Positions 34,201 through 45,702 of a stretch of DNA of 64,000 nt are shown here, in pieces. Within the stretch, counting starts at the first letter, position 1. Each line of letters starts with the position of its first letter. Made by a program: the position numbers and the translations under genes. Location of the stretch: contig CP093830.1 of NCBI GenBank assembly GCA_033063855.1, positions 3,968,854-4,032,853 of the forward strand, written 5' to 3'. The notes beneath the pieces are model-generated. The model made no database searches. It had not been told where the DNA came from and saw only the letters and a program-made list of their open reading frames with translations. This stretch comes from Smittia aterrima. Taxonomy: Eukaryota; Arthropoda; Insecta; Diptera; Chironomidae.

Positions 34201-35019
34201 ACGACACAATAGCGCGATAGCCAATTAAACATTTCACTCTCAAATCTAATGGAAAGCGTTTGTTTTCTCCTGAAAGAGTTTCCCTTTCCCTGATTTGTTT
34301 TTAAATGTTGCTTTGCTTTGGCGACAAAGAAAAAGTTTTCTTCTCATCTTTCATTAAGAATCTTCATCAATCTGACGATTATCTCAAGTCAAGGTGTGTC
34401 GATCATCGCACTCGACTCGAACACAATTGTTCTTTGTTGACGCTTCAGTCTCACCTAACGAACAATGAAATGATTTTCCAACTTCGTTTAAGGAATGCAA
34501 ATCAAAGAATTACTTACTCGACGTGCCGGCTTTGCCTCATAAACTTCTTCGGAATTTCATTCTTTCGAACTGTAAATATCATTTTGGAATCAATATTCAA
34601 AGCTCTACCTACTTCTGTGCCACCACAAGAGTTCGAAGAGTTTATCGTTAATCTCACAACGAAATTCCCCTAAAAATATTTGCTAAGTGATAACGGTGAA
34701 TACAACTCAGAATGGAAAAATGTTAAATCGCAAACAAATTGAGAATGTGGAGCGAAGGCCTTGATGTCACGAGATCACGAATTTCTCCAAAAAAAAACAT
34801 TTTCTTCAAGACAGGTTTGAACTTCGAAGATGTCTCAATATTGCGTCACTATCGAACCCATTGTTCTCTAAGCTTTCAAGTGTGGGAAGTTACCTCAACT
34901 TCTCGCACTAAGCTCAATAAAATTTGATTAACATGTGATGGTAATTGGACAAGAATGCAAGCGATGTTGAATAATTCGAGTCGATTGTTAAATTCCTCTT
35001 CGATTTTTCTTTTCTTCAG
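31276..35019. other. Gene-free stretch of 3.7 kb, probable 5' intron of the next gene
   Basis: The ATG at 35028 follows a strong acceptor (TTTTCTTTTCTTCAG, ending 35019), so an untranslated first exon should lie somewhere upstream, possibly in this stretch. ORFs at 33059-33526 (-) and 34305-34673 (+) look like chance. Nothing else seen. Confidence 0.5.
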
Positions 35020-35027
35020 CTCTCATC

Positions 35028-36845
35028 ATGAAGTGGAAGCTTTTATTGATAGCTCTATCGCTGGTAGTGGGAATCACAGCTCGACCTGCAGAGGAAACTT
35101 TGTCGGAAACGACAACTGTCAAAACTTCACCGGAAACTTCAACGATTTTGATTGCTTCAACGACTGAAACACCGACGAAGAAAGTTGAAACGACGACCAC
35201 AGCTGACTCATCACCAGCAATCAGGTATTTACTCGACAACATGACGACTAAACCTACTAACGTTCGCAACAAATACGCTAACAACTATGCTAATCTAATA
35301 ACCAAACATACTTTAAGTAACAGTAGTAATTTAGGCTTAAACGATAGTAGCTTGTTCGTAACATTCCAAGCAGTCGTTGGCGAAACTAAATTGCCAACAG
35401 CGACAACCTCAACGATCACGAACTTAGTAGAATCAACAGAATCTGAGCATGTGATTACAACTCGAAGTGCTTATCCAGTTTTAATTAAAACAGAAAAACC
35501 TTTGGTCAACTTCAAAGTAGAACCTCCGACTGTCGAGACCTTTCGGCAAAAGAAAAAACCTGTGATCCATAAAATCATTTCTAAATGGTCTGATAATCCA
35601 AATGATATCTACAACTTCAATGGGTTAACAACTCAAGCTTCAGAACTTCATAAGTTAACGACTCAAGCTTCACAACTTCAAAATAATTTGAATTATTTCG
35701 ATCAATTGCCCGCGATTTATGGACAACAGTTCATTCATCCACATACGACAACAATCAAACCGCCAATTGCAAATACGATTCTCGTATCTAAGAAGAAGAA
35801 ACCGGCAAAAAACTCAACCACGGTTGCTCCAACGAAGACCAAAAACAATTGCAAGAAAGTAAAAATAAAAGTTGGAAACAAAATTATTAACAAAAACTTG
35901 AGCAAAGAGGATTGCGAAATAGACATAAAGATTAATAACAAACTTCACAATGAGAACTCTCAAACTCAAAAGCCGGCAAGTGATGATTACGATCTTCCCG
36001 ACAATGACAAGTTCGAGGATGCTAATTACGATTCTGGAGAGAAACAGAATTTAGAAGCTGAAGAGGGAGCGGAAGGAAATGTCGATGTCATAGCTTCTGC
36101 CAACGGAGAAGGCTCAACTGTCAAAATAAAGAAAATAAAAAACAAGACCGTCAAGAAGAAAGGATCAGCATCACAGCTTGAGGAAGAGGGTGGTGGAGAT
36201 GTTGGATCAATGGTCATGACGATGATGACAATGATGGCAGTTTTCAATCCTCTCAACATCGGAGTTTGGGGAGTTGTCTTTGCTCCAATGGCTGCGATGC
36301 TTTTCGGAGGAATGTGCGTTGCGATGTATCAGTTTATGCATCATCCGATTTCGAAAGGTCATGGTTGGCAAAAGCCACAAGAAATTGTAATCAGCAATAA
36401 AATTAAACACTCGCCAATTCCAATTAAAGTCATGCACTTACATAAACACGCACCATCGCATCCAGTAATGGAAGTCTATGGACCTCCCCCAGTCGAGTAT
36501 TATGGACCACCAAAAGAAATGATCATTTCTGAGCCGATTCATTCTTACGGTCCTCCTAAAGAAATGATCATTACTGAACCTATTACGTCGTACGGTCCAC
36601 CGTCGAAAGCTTCAGGCCTTCCAACTGTGAAGAAACCGTCAATGTCTTACGGGGAGCCACCTGTTGACAGTTATTTCCCAGTTGTTGATTCTGGTGGACC
36701 TTACAAGAGAAAATCAAACATGAAAATGAAGAAACCTTCTCTCGTGAAGCTAACGAAGAAACCTCTGGTCAAGTTAACGAAGAAGCCTCCTCTGGTCAAG
36801 CTAACGAAGAAACCGAAGAAAGCTTACAAGTTTAAACTTCTTTAA
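35028..36845 (+). CDS. Secreted/membrane low-complexity protein, Thr/Lys-rich with YGPP repeats
   Basis: Not assigned to a named family. 605 residues in one coding exon. A signal peptide (MKWKLLLIALSLVVGITA, then RP) precedes a Thr/Ser-rich stretch (SETTTVKTSPETST), a Lys/Asn-rich stretch with an acidic patch (DDYDLPDNDKFEDANYD), and one hydrophobic segment at about 36215-36340 (VWGVVFAPMAAMLFGGMCVA). The C-terminal tail has repeated YGPPKEMIISEPI-type units (two full, several partial) and then LVKLTKKP repeated three times before the Lys-rich end. The architecture matches the 40918 gene: Thr/Lys-rich front, Gly/Ala-rich span, Pro/Tyr-rich tail. This is what I would expect of an apical-matrix or cuticle-associated protein; that role is inference. 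Confidence 0.75.
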   Translation: MKWKLLLIALSLVVGITARPAEETLSETTTVKTSPETSTILIASTTETPTKKVETTTTADSSPAIRYLLDNMTTKPTNVRNKYANNYANLITKHTLSNSSNLGLNDSSLFVTFQAVVGETKLPTATTSTITNLVESTESEHVITTRSAYPVLIKTEKPLVNFKVEPPTVETFRQKKKPVIHKIISKWSDNPNDIYNFNGLTTQASELHKLTTQASQLQNNLNYFDQLPAIYGQQFIHPHTTTIKPPIANTILVSKKKKPAKNSTTVAPTKTKNNCKKVKIKVGNKIINKNLSKEDCEIDIKINNKLHNENSQTQKPASDDYDLPDNDKFEDANYDSGEKQNLEAEEGAEGNVDVIASANGEGSTVKIKKIKNKTVKKKGSASQLEEEGGGDVGSMVMTMMTMMAVFNPLNIGVWGVVFAPMAAMLFGGMCVAMYQFMHHPISKGHGWQKPQEIVISNKIKHSPIPIKVMHLHKHAPSHPVMEVYGPPPVEYYGPPKEMIISEPIHSYGPPKEMIITEPITSYGPPSKASGLPTVKKPSMSYGEPPVDSYFPVVDSGGPYKRKSNMKMKKPSLVKLTKKPLVKLTKKPPLVKLTKKPKKAYKFKLL

Positions 36846-38017
36846 GAAGATTTTCCTTCCATGAAAGTGCCATCGAGAAATTGTGTTGAGTTCTCTTTGA
36901 TCGTGATGCTGAGGTTGTGGCGAAACGTGATTGAAAAAACTTACATTAACCGCTTGTAATTGCTTGTTTATTAATAAATCTAACAGCTTTAGTTTGTAGC
37001 TAACCGTAGATTGATTTGTAGTTGCTAATAAAATATTTTATTGGATTTCAAGGGTTTGAAATAAAATTACTAATAAAAGAACTTTGAATGAGAAGCTTTT
37101 GAGAAAGGTAAGTGGAAATATTTAATTCAACGACATCTGAAAATTGATTAAATGAGAACTCTTCGATTTTACTTTTTCAAGTTTTCTTTATTCGGATTCT
37201 CTAAGAGAAAAATTGCGATGATATAAAAACCTTAACGTCTAGGAAAAATCGATAATTGAACGACTGAGAAATGTTAAATCTTGTGGAGTTTGGATAATTA
37301 AGTTCGAATCGCCTCGATTATGCTTAGAAAATTTTACTGGTTCCAAACTAATCTACGAATACTTTTTATGAATTAAACGGTAGATCGGCCTTAACGTTAT
37401 CAAACCGTGTCTTGCACACCAAAAATTTTTATTTTGACGATGACATTTCATTCATTAATGTGACAGTGTATTTGTGATTTTGACCAAATTATTTCTCCAT
37501 TGATTCAGTGAACTGCGACAGTTCTTAAGTTTCTTGAAGTCGCCAAACATCAATGTTTTCTTCGAACTCATCAACTATTATCACAATACACTCAAAATAG
37601 TCTTTATATGTGGACAGCGACGACAAGCAAATGGCAAAAGCTTTCAATAATCCAGTTCGTTCGTCGCGCTAATCAAATAACTTCACTTGGCCTTGTTGTA
37701 AAAGAGAGCTCTTTAGAGAGAAAAATTCTCGTTTACGGCCTGGCAATGGTTTCATATCATTGTCTTTATCTTTCAAAACAATTTCGAGCCTTCTGCGCAG
37801 CATTAGAAATAAAACTTTTTAATCTGCGCTTTGATAAGATTTCTTTAATCCCTGACTCACTCTCTGATTTTTTAATTCGCGTTATCTTCACGTGCTCACG
37901 AATTGTTTTCTTTGTCTCAACTCAATTCTCGGTTCACTTCGAATGTCCTCTTATCACTCGTTTTTGGGATGAGTTGTGCAATAACGATGTTGTGCAGTGC
38001 AGTAAATGTGGCAGTTT
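36846..38017. other. Convergent 3' flanks
   Basis: 3' UTR of the 35028 gene, with AATAAA-type signals near 37028-37075, and the 3' flank of the carrier on the minus strand. The ORF at 37608-38021 has no motif and overlaps the carrier's stop codon on the other strand. Confidence 0.5.
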
Positions 38018-39134
38018 TTAAGCTTCGACATTTGATAAACGGCTAAGAAGTTCCTCGTACATGAAGAAGTGAAGCGACGTGGCTAATCCTGACTTGCACA
38101 CTGATGGCCAAAGTCCTTTGTACAATCCTTCAAGATAAAGCATGTTAAAACATGAAATTTCTTGTTCAAACTCAGTTCAACTTACCACGCCATCCTTCGC
38201 GTTTAACAGTTCGTACCAAGCAGTCTGTCATTCCCTTGCAGACAAAGTTTTCGCCGTATGTGGTGCGCGATTGATGGAATTTCTGGATCTGCAAACGTTT
38301 CTTGCACAAATCTAACGGGTATACTGCTGACTTGGATACGATTCCGCTAATCATGCCGGAGAAGAGAATCAAATGTGTTGTTGCTCTACTGGAAACGAGA
38401 GGAATCATTAAAAAAAATTAATTGACGCATCTGATTAATCAACTTACTCGTTGTGAGTGTAATCCAATGCAGCCTCAATAACCACGTTGTAACACCAGAA
38501 CTGGATGGCTGTAAGTGGCGCAACTTGTAGGACCGATGGACCTAAGCCTCGGAACAATCCACGCACGCCCTCGTTAACATAAATTGATTTCAAACCCTAG
38601 CGGAGAAAGAAAACATATAAATGAAAGTTCGAGAAATTTGAGGTAGCAACAAACCTCTGTCATGCTGGTGTAGCCTCGACCGTGGTCTTGAGCAATGATT
38701 CTCGTTCGGACGACATCGAATGGCGTTGACACTGTGTTTCCGATTGCTCCAGCAATTCCTCCGCAGAGGAAATGGCGAGTGTCCGAGTGTTCGCTTAAGA
38801 TTGGGATGTGACGGCCGTAACGATTCAATTGATCATAGGCCGCAAACTGTCCTAATCCATAAAAAACGCTCAGAAGCTGTGCTGGAATGTGTCCCTTCCA
38901 CAAGCCGTTGATTCCTTCATCTCGAAAGATGGCATAAAGTGTTTGAATAGTTCCGCTGTATCTCCCTTTTGTGCTTTTAACTGGTTCCACTTGAAGTTGC
39001 AAACGAACTTTCGAACAATCCAACGGCTGAGTCAATGCTCGAGTGATACATCCACTGAATGCGCCAGCCATCGGCGCTTTAATGGTATGAAACCATGTCA
39101 ATTGATGACCACTCTGCACATCATGTCGCTCCAT
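38018..39134 (-). CDS. Mitochondrial thiamine pyrophosphate carrier (SLC25A19, Tpc1-like)
   Basis: Inner mitochondrial membrane carrier that brings thiamine pyrophosphate into the matrix (family knowledge). Minus-strand exons 39134-38655, 38596-38458, 38398-38186 and 38127-38018 give 313 residues. The three carrier signatures are present: QPLDCSKVRLQLQ, TPFDVVRTRIIAQD and YPLDLCKKRLQIQ. The combination RLQLQVEP, GLWKGHIPAQLLS and KKRLQIQKF with GVRGL/GWRGLYKGLWPS is characteristic of Tpc proteins rather than other SLC25 members. An in-frame Met ten codons upstream (39164) would add MVTRTKSYLK. Reverse-strand TATTTATA near 39270 could serve as its TATA box. Confidence 0.92.
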
Positions 39135-40917
39135 TTTTAAATATGATTTTGTCCTTGTCACCACAGTTTTCGTTGCTTTTGTTTGTCTAAAGAAAACAGA
39201 ATAAGAATTTTAATCGATTTTGCTTCGAGAGAGAATCGAAAACAGAAGCATGGCTACCGGTGGAGAGTTTATAAATAGCAACAGTTGGGCAAAAAAAAAG
39301 CATGAAGGAAAAAAGTCGGATGATCGAAATTTCTAGGTCGCCCACTAACGACACTCATTGCCAATTGTTATTCAATTTTTCACTTCTCCACGTCGGCATA
39401 AGCGAATTACGTTGTTAGCTATTTCAAAATTTTATTGCCCCATGCACGAAAAATGCACAATTTTCGTTTTCTTCCCGACTCGGCGAATCGTTCGATGCGG
39501 AGTTGAATAATAATAATAGAAACAAGTTTCACTAACACATTGACATTGAAAATTTTTTTCCTCCTGCTCTTTTGAAAATGTTTTTAAAACTACGCAGTAA
39601 GTTCAGCCGGCTCGGCTATAAAACAAAAGTCACCTTCAAATAGTTTGGCCCCCTATTTCTTTTCTTCGCAGTCTTCAAGCTAAGTTCGTAAAGAACTTTG
39701 TTGTATTCCTCTTATCGTAGTTTGCAATAAAATGCAACTCGATGCAGCTTCGGAAATCAAGACGATTGCTTAAGTAAATGTTGAAACAATTATGTTTCAT
39801 TTCATTCATTTAATGCCGTGGTCGATTTATGCAGTTTGTGATAACTTTCTTTCTCAAATTCTTAGTTTTTCACTCAAAATTAATTTTGCAACTTGTGGAG
39901 ATTTACTTTTCACGTCTTCACTTCGACACTGAATATTTCAGACTGAAAATGTCAAAAGAAAAAACTTCTCACGAAAATTTTCGTCTCTCTTCTTGTTTTG
40001 AAATTAAACCTCGTTCGAACGAACCGAAATGAAGATAAAGTCAAAAGTAGATGAACAAACTTTTATGTTAAACTGAATTTGTTTTGATTTTCAGAGAAAG
40101 CAAATTGGGCCATTGGAAGGTCAATGAACTCTTCATCTAAGATAATTAACTCGTTTAACATGTCAATGAACTTTCTTATAAAAAGAAGAAATTTCAAATA
40201 AAACTTTGTTCATCTGTTTCTTTTCTGTGAATCCGCTCTGTAATAAATTTTATTCCGCTGTATCGAAACTTACCACGAATCAGGCCAACGAGAGAGAAGA
40301 GAGAAAATGTTCATGATTTTTCATGTTTACGTGACTTTTGTCATGAAGTTGTGTTTTGTTCGTGAAGCAAGAGTGTTTACGGATATTCTGTGAATCGCCT
40401 TGAGACAACGCAGTAGACTGAAATTATTCATTCAATCAAAACGCATACAAAAAGAAGAAGTTGACTAAAATCATCCGAGTCGTTGACATGAAATAAGTTC
40501 GCACTTGTTGTGATCGTGAAGTTATTTTTAGAATTATTCAATCGTTTAAGGTCGTGAAATAATCTTTTGTTGTTGTCTTGATGTAATGGAGTAAACAACA
40601 CTTCATATATTGCGTTGGCTTGTATGTTCTCGACACTTTTAGTTCATTAATTGCATAATAATTTCAAGGTGCGATCGTAAGTTATTTATCAACAAACTTG
40701 TGGATAACTGTTAACATTGTATTTAGCTTAATAATCAACTAAACCGTTAAAACATATTTTCGAAAGCTTCAACGACAAACAAGTTAGTCCATTGAACTTA
40801 TGTTGTTGATGTTTTTCAATCGAAGCTTCGATATTTAAAGCTGTGCATGAATAAATGAAAATTAATCATTTTGTCTGTTTACAAATTGAATAACAAATGA
40901 AAATATTTTTATTTCAG
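39135..40917. other. Non-coding, between the carrier and the next matrix-like gene
   Basis: Contains a TATA-like GGCTATAAAAC on the plus strand at 39613-39623 that could start the 40918 gene, whose first exon must lie upstream of the acceptor at 40916-40917. I could not identify a signal-peptide exon with a matching donor. Confidence 0.45.
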
Positions 40918-43339
40918 TCCAAAGATTGAGGCCGATGGTGAGCAAGAGCGTCAACTGAAAGTGTCTACTGCCGATGAAAACCGTGAATTAAAAGTTTCGA
41001 GCAATCTTCAATTGACAACCGGCAACAACAATGAAGTCTCAATCAAGGAATCGAGCTTCCATCATGGAGTGGCCGTTCCGATGACTTTGGAAGATTACGA
41101 GAAGGAACAAGCTCGTGAAAAAGATCTCGTGAATAAAGCTAAAAAGAAGATGGCAATTGAATCGTCAACTCCAAAAGATGGAATTAGCACTTGGATCCTT
41201 CTCAGCGGCAGCAACAATCCAACGACTCGACCTGAAATGAAACCAGCGTTCAGAATTGAAAGCTCCGAGAAGAAACCCGAGAGAAACAGCACAATGACGA
41301 CTAAGAAACGACCGATTTCGACTACAACGAAAAATCCAAAGACAACTCTGAAACCAGCTCTGAAATATGGAGGTTCGAAAGTGATCACTCGAGTTAAAGT
41401 GACGTCCAACGGCTCCGTTGTTACTGACACAGAAGAAAATGATGTCACAACGAAAGCACCTGCAACGACTAAGAAACCTCAACAGACCACGAAAGCAAAG
41501 AAATATACGACAGTCCGTCCCAAAACCACAACAGCTGCTCCAACAACCTCATCAACCACAACAGAGGCCGTTGAAATAGTCGAAGACATCAATGACGAGT
41601 CAACAACTGCTGATGCATCAACCACAACTGAATCTTCATCGTTCTTGATTCTGGAACCAAAAGATGCTGATTTTGATCTTCCCAATGACCGTTCGCCATC
41701 AAAGTCAAAAACAACTACGAAGAAACCAACTAAAGTCGACGACGCTACAAATATCAAGAAAAAGAAGAAGACCAAGGTCGGAGCTATCAGCACAAACAGC
41801 ACGAGAATAAAGAAAAAGTCTGATAAGAAGACTACCAGCACGAAGTTGACAACGAAAAATCCTGAAAAGCCAATCACTACTCAAATTTATAATTACTTAG
41901 CACGTGAAGTTATGCCAACTGTTGGCGTTGGTGTAGTTGGATTGCTCGTAACTGCTGGTTTAGCGACTTATTTCCTTGGCGGACCGCTAACAGCTTTGCG
42001 CAGATCTTATGACATTTCCAACCGAAGAGACGACATGGCTTTTGATCGATCAGATGACTTCGGTGGTAATACTCAAGCGGAAGAAGAAATGTTTGGCAAG
42101 GTCATCGCAGGTATGCCCGAGAACTCAGCTTACAGAAACAACCTTCGTGTCAGTTCTTACCGAATTAAACCGCAAGCCGCTCAACCTTACTCAGCATACA
42201 AATACGCCCAGCAATCTCCAACGTATGCCAGTCAACAACAAATTAGATATCGAACGATCGAAGCGAATCCTTATCAAAACAATTATCAGAATCAACAATA
42301 TCCTCAATATTATCCGCAACAAGTCGCTCCAGTTCAAGGACAAGCAAAGTCGTCAGTAGTTGATTACACAGTTCAAGGTCAGCAGCAACAACAATCTTCT
42401 CCAGTTCAGTCGCAGAATCCGCAAATTCCTCAGAAGATTAGCATCGACTCAGCTGGTTCAAAGTTCAACATTGACTCAGTTGACATGACAACGAATAAGC
42501 CAGCTGAGATTCCCTACAACACAAACAGTAATAACGTAAATAATGTTGACTACGATGAAATTGCGCAGAGTTATTTCCCTCAACAAGATGAAATCCCGAG
42601 CGATCAATCGTCTTCTCAAGTAACTGTTGAACAGCAAAAAATGCAAGAAATTGAAAACATCGACGTTCCTCGTTCAGACAAAATTACAATCGTTCAAGCT
42701 CAATCAGTTCCAACAAATCACCGCACAGAGAAAACTGAACAAGACGATTTGCCGACGCCTGCGGCTTTAACGATGTCGCATTCCGACGAAGAATATCAAA
42801 ACTCAATCGCCAACGCAATTATGAATCAAAAGAATAAACAATTTGTTGTTGGATCAGTGATCGCTGAAAACTACGAAGAAAGTCCAAGCGTTGTCCCTGA
42901 ACATGGACCAAGAAGACGTCGTCGCAATGCAATCAAGAAATCTCAAAAGAGTTTGGAAGATAATGAAATCGAAAGAGATGACGACAAAGTTAAGGGAGAA
43001 GTGATTGAGACCTCGACTTTAAAAGCTGAAGAGAGCTCAATGAAGATTGATGAACCTTCTTCAACTGAAAAGATTGATGCTACCACTGAATCCACAACAA
43101 CTCAAGTTACTTACAACATTGAAAATTCTCAGAACAATATTTTCCAGCTGTTCCGTCGAGTTATTGATCTTAAACTTCGTCTCGGCTTGAACTTCTTGCA
43201 GAACGCAACAATCGCCTTCCAACAATATTTGAAAGGAGTCGAGCAACGCGTCAACACTTCTCCGCTCTTCAATCCTTACGTCAAGAATGAAACGACAGCA
43301 AATGATTCGACAGCTCGTAAGAAGGTTGAGTCTCTCTAA
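40918..43339 (+). CDS. Secreted/membrane low-complexity protein, Thr/Lys- and Gln-rich (first exon not found)
   Basis: Not assigned. The visible coding exon begins at an acceptor (ATTTCAG, to 40917) and reads PKIEADGEQERQLKVSTADE onward, about 806 residues; a first exon with Met and presumably a signal peptide is missing. Order of regions: acidic/charged start, then long Thr/Lys-rich segment (TTKKP, TTKNP, TTAAPTTSSTTTE), then a hydrophobic segment MPTVGVGVVGLLVTAGLATY (about 41911-41970), then a Gln/Tyr/Asn-rich part (YQNNYQNQQYPQYYPQQ), a furin-like RRRRR site at about 42910, and a helical C-terminus (FRRVIDLKLRLGLNFLQNAT). Likely extracellular on an apical surface by analogy with similar insect proteins; this is inference. 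The nearest valid ATG-like codon in frame is GTG at 40961, which is not the start. Confidence 0.7.
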
Positions 43340-43762
43340 AGTTTAGATCAAGAAATATCCTTGCTGATGAATCCGTAATTTTGACGACGCGTTCCCTCCA
43401 ATGAATCTTCGTGAAAATTGAATAATCGTTTAATCATTTATCTCAAGGATAACTTCCAAAACTTGTTTCTCTTAACTTTGCATTTTAATTTAATAATCAG
43501 TGATTTATTTTCATTCCCCCGACTGCTTTCTCAGTGCAAACCTTTCATTGCATTTTATGGGAAATTTTTGGATTTTTTTTTCGAATAAAATTTAAGTTGA
43601 TAAATTAAGAAGACAAAAATAACTTAATTTGTGACAGAGAAGAAATAAAATAAAAATTAAACTAATAATACTTTCACTTGTCTTGTGTGGTACAGTAAAC
43701 TTGGGAACTTTCAGATCCTGAAGCTTCAAAAGCTTTCACTTTCGAAGTTATTGATTTATTAA
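43340..43762. other. Convergent 3' UTRs
   Basis: Tail-to-tail junction of the 40918 (+) and 43763 (-) genes, with AATAAAAT signals on both strands (about 43584 and 43644). Confidence 0.6.
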
Positions 43763-45702
43763 TCAGCCGAGTACCATTGGAGCAAGAAGACCTATCGATG
43801 CTGGTAAAAGTCCCGCTCCAACCTAAAGAGATTTAAAGTGAGAAGGGGATTCAATAAAGATTTTAAAGAGCTTACCGCTGCAAGCACCGCTGTACTATCA
43901 TTCGGATTCTTGCGGACTAAAGCGTAGTTCTTCGTTCGCTTTCGCTTTTTCTTTGGAAGAGTTTGTGCGCTCGCAGCGATTGAGTTGGCTTCGTTAGCAT
44001 TCGCTGCTGCTGCTACACTTTCTTCAACCGTTTGCTTCGACGGTTCAGTTTCGATGATTCCATTGTAGTTCGAGGGCTTATAAACGCTCATCTCAACTTT
44101 ATTGTTATTGCCGTATCCATTTGGTCGATTTTCGTTTTTCACGAAAAGAGGAAGAACCGTCAGTTTCACTTGTTGCTGTGTGGTCTTTGTCGGGCCGACT
44201 TGTGGTCGACTTTGTTCGTAAGAAGGAAAAGGCGGTCGCACAGAATTCTCATACATTTGAGATGCTGCTGTGATAATTCCTTTATTGTCATTCTTTCGAG
44301 TGTCGCCGATCCCGTTTTGAGCTTGGAACATCATCGCTCTCTGGCCGTGACGCTTTGGAAACTGATAACCCTTCGTCGTTGAGACGAGAATCCATTCGCC
44401 ACTCGAACCTCCATTGGGATAAGTTATTGGATGAGTTCCATCCTTGTTTGAGTAATGACTGCTACCTGAGTGATAATGATCGCTGTGAGGCCGATCGTAG
44501 TGATTCGGACGATCATACGAATTCGGTCGATTGTGTTCGTAAGAAGGTTCATGACTTGGAAAGTTTGATGGACGATTATCGGTTATGATATCAGGTTTAT
44601 AGCCTGAGGGACGATCAGATTGATATGATGGGCGTTCATTATGATACGACGGTCTTTCAGATTGGTAAAGCGGTCGATTTGGTCGATAATCATCGTCGTA
44701 ATGTGATGACTGTGTGTGATGAGAATAAGAAGATTCAGGAGGTGGAGTTGGTCGATTGTTTCCTGAAGAGCTTGGTGAGTAGAATTGATTGTTTTGGAAT
44801 GTTGGACGACTTGGTTTTTGATTGTAAAACTCTTCGTTGTCATTATTATTTCCATAATCTTCCTCATAATTATACGGCGGCCGCGATGGTCGATTAAATC
44901 CGCCACTAGCTCCGCTTGGATAATTGTAATTGCTCGGCGCAGGTTTCACTGAACTCTGCCACTTGCTAACTTTACTTTTACTCCAAGGAACAGCTTCGAG
45001 AGTCACCCAGCCGTTGTTCTTGTTGTAAGGGTGATGATAGTTATTACTTTCACTTCCAGGTCGATAACGTTTACGTTCTTGAGTGTCACTTGATTGAGGC
45101 TCTTGATCAGCATTCACATTCGAAACTCGTCGATTTCCATCGTCCTCAGCTTCGATTGATTCGTATTTGTCTTTTGGTTCTTCATCGATGACTTCAATCG
45201 TCGTCTCTTGAGATTGAATTGTTGGCTCAGTCACATGAACTTTATTCGCGTAATCTCGAAGAAATTTCTCCAACAGCTCAGGTGAATAAACTGTTTTCAT
45301 GGATTGCTGCGTGTGCTCCGGTGACAAATTGCCATCGTCGATTGTAACACTTTCTTCCTCGCCCGTCGGCATCTTTTCATCGTCGTTCAGATGTGGAGTA
45401 ACTGTCATGCTTAATGAAGTTTTTAGATTGATCATTTTGTTTCCATTCTCTTGGTTTTGGTTTATTGAGTATTTGGAGTTTTCAACGTCATTGAAACGAA
45501 TCTTTTTATTGATTAGTGGAGTGTTCCCTTCGATGATCGTTATAGGATCGCCATTAGGGACTTCAACCTTGTAAGTCGTGAAATTGTTGGCTCGAAGAAT
45601 TTTATTCGGAGAATTCGTGAAATGAACTGTCTCGAGGAGACTCACTTGAAAGATCGACATGAGGTTGATGAACAACACAAAATTAATCTTTGTATCAAAC
45701 AT
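43763..45702 (-). CDS. Secreted low-complexity protein with RPSY/NRP repeats and hydrophobic C-terminus
   Basis: Not assigned. Minus-strand exons 45702-43876 and 43822-43763 join in phase 0 to 628 residues. A signal-peptide-like start (FVLFINLMSIFQVSLLETV) is followed by an acidic, Thr/Ser-rich third, then a Pro/Asn/Tyr/Ser-rich section with repeated ERPSYHN, ERPSYQS, DRPSGYK, NRPNSYDRPNHYDRPHS units and many His. A GEWILVSTTKGYQFPKRHGQRA segment follows. The last part has a Lys/Arg cluster (KKKRKRTKNYALVRKNPNDS), and the short second exon supplies a hydrophobic end VGAGLLPASIGLLAPMVLG. That end recalls the Gly/Ala-rich spans of its neighbours. Probably a matrix or cuticle-type protein; the terminal span could anchor it or be cleaved. 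Confidence 0.75.

Noticed and set aside
34305..34673. 122-codon plus-strand ORF before the 35028 gene
   Set aside because: No signal peptide or domain, and it lies in the presumed 5' intron.
37608..38021. 137-codon plus-strand ORF
   Set aside because: It overlaps the carrier's last exon on the other strand and shows no motif.
40961..40963. Start codon of the 40918 protein at 40961
   Set aside because: This codon is GTG inside an open exon that continues upstream to a good acceptor; the real start is in an unlocated first exon.
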